From Hydractinia symbiolongicarpus (taxonomy: Eukaryota > Cnidaria > Hydrozoa > Anthoathecata > Hydractiniidae): a stretch of 64,000 nucleotides of DNA. The stretch is taken from assembly GCF_029227915.1 (NCBI RefSeq), contig NC_079883.1:20894001-20958000 (forward strand), given 5' to 3'. The position numbers and the translations under genes were made by a program. The notes under the pieces were generated by a model that had not been told where the DNA came from, made no database searches, and saw only the letters and a program-made list of their open reading frames with translations. Of this stretch, positions 60,270 to 64,000 are shown one piece after another; position 1 is the stretch's first letter; each line of letters starts with the position of its first letter.

Positions 60270-61540
60270 TAACATAAAGTAATGAAATTTACTTAGACAG
60301 GAGTTATTACTAATGCTTAAAGGTGTTTTTTAACAAGGGTTTTCGCTTTAATAATCCCCTGGATTATTCTAAATGCGAAAAAATCAAACAAAGATAAGCT
60401 ACCATTTTGAAACGTAAAATACGCGGAATAAGGGTATAATATATAGATATCAATAAATGGATAAACTTTCTGTAACGTAGTCACATAAAAAATTTCGACC
60501 GAAAACATCGATAAATTAACGCCAAGATGGATCAGCGTTAAAATCAGAACAAGAAAATCTATCCAGTTTAATCACACATTCGAATCATTACAAGATAGCT
60601 GAGAATGGAGAACTAGTTGTCAGTTGTCACAGTATGCCAACTTTAAATATCCTGGAAAGTTCGGGGTCGGGAAATGTAGACGTGGTCTTTCCTAACTCTT
60701 TAGGTATTAGATTACAAAAAATTAGAATGAAATGTGACATGCAAGTTTCAGGGGATTGTGGAAACCAAACACCACAGAGTGGAACAATTTTTAGGCGCAG
60801 TATACAACATACAATCAACGCTGCGTAACCACCCTTGTATGTCTGTTCCCTCGGCTGTATGATTCTGCGAATTGACTCGCGGAAGATAGCATGAAAAAAA
60901 CGGACAGGCAGAATTGATTTGAATTTTTGGATGATTCTGGTGTCAGATGAGATAGCTATCACCTACATTTGAGCATTATTTAAATCAACCTTGATAGAAG
61001 TTCCAATAATTTTTTTTCAAAAATGGAGATTTAAAAAAAAGAAAAAACAACGCTTTAAAGTTCTAAATTTAGCTCGAAGGTGCAAGTGGTTGAGTGGTTT
61101 AATTTCTTGCATAAAAAGCAGAGAGCTCCCGTTTCAAAACTTTTACTTGTTTTAATTTTCCTTTTTTTATTTCTACCTGCCTGACTATTTTCTGGCAATT
61201 AATAATTTTTTCTCTCTATTTTATTAATATAAAGAGTATATACTTTGCTTAGCAAATACACTGTTACACAGTGGCCAGTCGAACGAGCGCTGCCGCTCAA
61301 AATCGTCATTTTAAATTTGTAATTGCACCGATACACAACAAATTGCACCGCGACGAACGCAGACGAAATTATACACAGTAAATGTATGAAATAGTGCGTT
61401 GACATGCATTAAGCTCCGCGCGCTTTATTGAAGATCGGGTAAAATTTAGTTTAGGGTGAAGAAAAAGGAGGGGCAGTTGGACAAGCAAACAAACGAACAC
61501 ATGAATAAACAAACTAAAAATCCAGTTACTCTTAAAATTT
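60270..61540. other. Intergenic, no gene seen
   Basis: Overlapping frames at 60627-60962 (-) and 60634-60828 (+) show no family features. No splice-supported exon was recognised. Confidence 0.35.
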
Positions 61541-61541
61541 G

Positions 61542-64000
61542 TTAAAAGGATCTACAACTACGAAGTACATTTATAAATGCATCTTTATTCTCTTCCATTC
61601 TTGTAGTATGGTTATGTAAGTGAAAAGATGACGAACACTTTAAGACACTTTCCCCAACTTGAATTTGATGATCTTTCTTTAACCGGATTTCATTACGCTT
61701 GCTTCGATAAACTTTATAATATTCCGAAATGACATTTACAGCACATATTTCATAAAATCTGTTTTCCCATTTGTTGTAAGTTCTTGGGTCATAATAAACT
61801 GGTAATAGCCTATCTAAAAACTCATCATCAATGCCAGGCCATAGCTCTTGCATATCTTCCTGTATCGATTCATTGGAGCCCTTTAACTTTAACGAATGTA
61901 GTAACAACGTTAACAGTAACTCTTTAAACTTCACAATGTTATTTCTTTCAATAGGTATTTTTAGGCGTAAGAGATAACCATACACCACACGCGGTGGACA
62001 AAGACACCCGACACCCAAGGGAGGATCCAAAGCTCGCAACAATAAAATCACCTTATCTACTGTTATTTTTCCACTTCCGGTTTTGTCGTACCTGCTCCAA
62101 GCATCTGTAAATCTTTGAATATGACGTACATCAACTGTCGCCTTGTCGTTGGTGAGATAAACAAAGTTCTCCATAATAACTGCCAGAAATAAGTTTGTCA
62201 TAATATACGAACAAATGAAAACAAAGGATACAAAGTAAGGATAACTGACGTACGAGCCGCAATTTCCGGGTTTGTTTTGACAATTTTCTGCTATGGTGTC
62301 TGCACACACTAACATGATCTCATGCCAGGCATCAAGTGTCGTGACACGGATTAACACTGTTATTGCGCTAAGAAATGTTTGGAAGTTTGTATCTTTGTTG
62401 ATGGCTGTTTCAGAATCCAAGCGTATGTTTCCAAATAGCTAAAAGAAACACAGGAATTCTAAGTGTTTAATCTAACTGCATAACGTTACCAATTAATATT
62501 TGACTGTTAAAGACTTTAAGGTAGAATTTAGGTTTTAAAGAGTGGTACGAGTTATATCCGTTTTAAATAAACTTAAGTACCCAAAAAACACATGCGTTCC
62601 CCATTAATATGAGCCTGGGTTTGTTATCATTATAAATGTAATTATTTTATCAACATTTTCAAGAAGTATACAAAAATATAGAATTTAACTTAGGAAGCTA
62701 GTCTACCTACCTCCATTCCTAGTATTGCGTATAAGTACAAAATCACTGCTAGCAGAAAAGCTATCGATGGCACGCTTCGAATTGATTTGAGAAATGTTGC
62801 GAACAACTGTCGCAGGTTTCCACCCTTTCCAACAATTTTTGCCAAACGAGCAGCTCTAAACAATCTCAACAAGCTTAAGTTTAAAAATGGGACGTTTAAT
62901 TCACTTAACACAATATCGATCCAGCTTCCAACGATAACAACAATATCAAACACGTTCCATTCGTCTTTGATAAATGTTTTGAATGACATAGCCATTAACT
63001 TGATCACTATTTCAACAGTGAAGAAAAAAGTGAACCCAATGTTTGCATAATGTTGTACCAACGTTAAAGTCTCCCCTTGTTGATATCTTTTTGTCATGAG
63101 GAAGATCGTATTTAGCACAATTAATCCAAAAGTGACTCCCTGAAACCAATTGGTGCTGACAAACTTGTTCAAAGTCTGCCTAAAAGGATTATTTTTAAAT
63201 ATATCTTGAGACAATGGATTCTCTGACAATGCGGCAAGCAAGCATTCTTTAGATGATCGGTCAAGCACTTTATACTTTTCTTCTTTTTCCTTCTCTTTAT
63301 GGAACACAACAATAACAAAACCGATTAGCACGTTCAACATAACGAAACTGATAATCAGAATAAATGAGATCATGTAGGTAATAGCAACTATGTCCATATT
63401 GTTTTCGATTTTCATTAATTTTTGTAAAAACAGAAACCAATCATCCATAGTACTAATAACAAACAAAGTGGACATTCCATCACCAATGTTGTCAAAAGCT
63501 AACTGACTGGCTCTCCATGTGCCATTTTGGTTCTCGCAGACCGTTCTTTGAGTGATCGAAAGTTCAGAACACGTGCCAAGTGCACCACGGTACAAATGTA
63601 CACCTATAAAAATATTTCAATGCAATTTTTTTTAACAAACACCTGTTGGTTTTTTCTTTACTAGAAAATCTTGTGAGTCAGTGTAATGTAAGTGAGAATT
63701 GTTACCCTTACTTACTTTCACATGCCAGTTTTAAAAAATTCTTTACGTGCTTAGTAAAAAAACAACCTAGATAAAGTAAAACCAACATACCCACAACAGA
63801 ATACACGAAAAGAACCAGCACATACAAAACCAAAAAATAGCCAATCTTCTGTACGCTACTGATTAAACAATTGATCACCCGTTTCAGTTGCAACGATATC
63901 TTTAATATTCGCACCAAACGCACAACACGTAGAATTCTTAAATGGACGTGATTTTCGTATCCACCAACTGTAAGTCCTATGTTGACCAAGGAGAAGGCAA
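61542..64000 (-). CDS. Four-domain voltage-gated Ca2+ channel alpha1-like, C-terminal half, partial
   Basis: Exons 63791-64000 (runs off the window), 62711-63603 and 61542-62438 are in phase. The first has the repeat III S4 (LRILRVVRLVRILK) and S5. The second has the III pore (STMDDWFLF), III S6, the III-IV linker and IV S1-S5, with S4 LRLFRAARLAKIV. The third has FGNIRLD, the IV pore (TTLDAWHEIM), S6 and a Cav1/Cav2-like tail: ENFVYLTND, an EF-hand-like RYDKTGSGKI, DPPLGVGCLCPPRV and MQELWPG. It is a plasma-membrane pore-forming subunit. The tail fits Cav1/2, yet both pore positions that are Glu in Cav1/2 are Asp (codons at 63443-63445 and 62331-62333). Repeats I and II are not visible. TAG/TAA-type stop is at 61542. 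Confidence 0.85.

Noticed and set aside
60627-60962. 111-codon minus-strand frame
   Set aside because: No domain, membrane or splice evidence, and an overlapping frame on the other strand is equally open.
1-64000. CRISPR arrays, operons, bacterial signals
   Set aside because: The window is clearly animal nuclear DNA; repeats here lack the regular spacer pattern.

Overview
The window is AT-rich animal nuclear DNA, most likely from a cnidarian and probably a hydrozoan. Reasons: genes are split into many small exons with GT/AG junctions; the gene set is metazoan (synaptotagmin-like, SIX3/6 homeobox, M13 peptidase, Cav-type channel, rhodopsin-class GPCR); and the mobile DNA (K02A2.6-like Ty3/gypsy element, tyrosine-recombinase remnant, a tRNA-derived SINE, many foldback repeats) resembles that of cnidarians. 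No species can be named from sequence alone. Nearly every gene I can support lies on the minus strand.

Layout. 115-566 (+) is the last exon of a secreted-type protein whose other exons lie left of the window. 567-4900 is repeat-rich spacer. 4951-6075 (-) is an intronless GPCR. 6470-19500 (-) and 21822-32680 (-) are two head-to-tail copies of one gene (copies A and B): a membrane-anchored tandem-C2 protein of synaptotagmin type with degraded Ca2+ sites. Each copy has an initiator exon coding only MSL plus one base, a transmembrane exon, a linker+C2A exon and two C2B exons. The coding lengths join without remainder (449 and 481 aa). Two further conserved candidate 3'-terminal exons sit behind C2A and would give C2A-only forms. 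A 5.4-kb LTR retrotransposon (8677-14088, target duplication GTTGC) is inserted antisense in an intron of copy A, 45 bases after the stop of a possible 45-aa gene that has its own TATA box. Between the copies lie a tRNA-derived SINE and a ~680-bp pentanucleotide satellite. Intron 1 of copy B carries a triple tandem repeat rich in TGACGTCA palindromes and a recombinase remnant.

33.9-34.3 kb (-) encodes a small acidic secreted or GPI-anchored protein. 34.3-41.3 kb looks gene-free. 41319-43251 (-) is a complete three-exon SIX3/6 homeobox gene (411 aa) with a 6.4-kb gene-poor upstream region. 49635-59610 (-) is a complete 16-exon M13 (neprilysin/ECE-like) membrane metallopeptidase of 778 aa. 59736-60265 (-) is an unrecognised small membrane-protein candidate. 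61542-64000 (-) is the 3' half of a four-domain voltage-gated Ca2+-channel-like gene with Asp at the selectivity positions of repeats III and IV; it continues past the window.

Functionally, the tandem-C2 pair, the channel, the GPCR and the ectopeptidase are the kinds of parts used in neurosecretion, but this is only a collection of neighbours. Nothing in the sequence shows that they act together. Exon joins were made by eye from GT/AG sites, reading phase and family motifs, with no transcript evidence.
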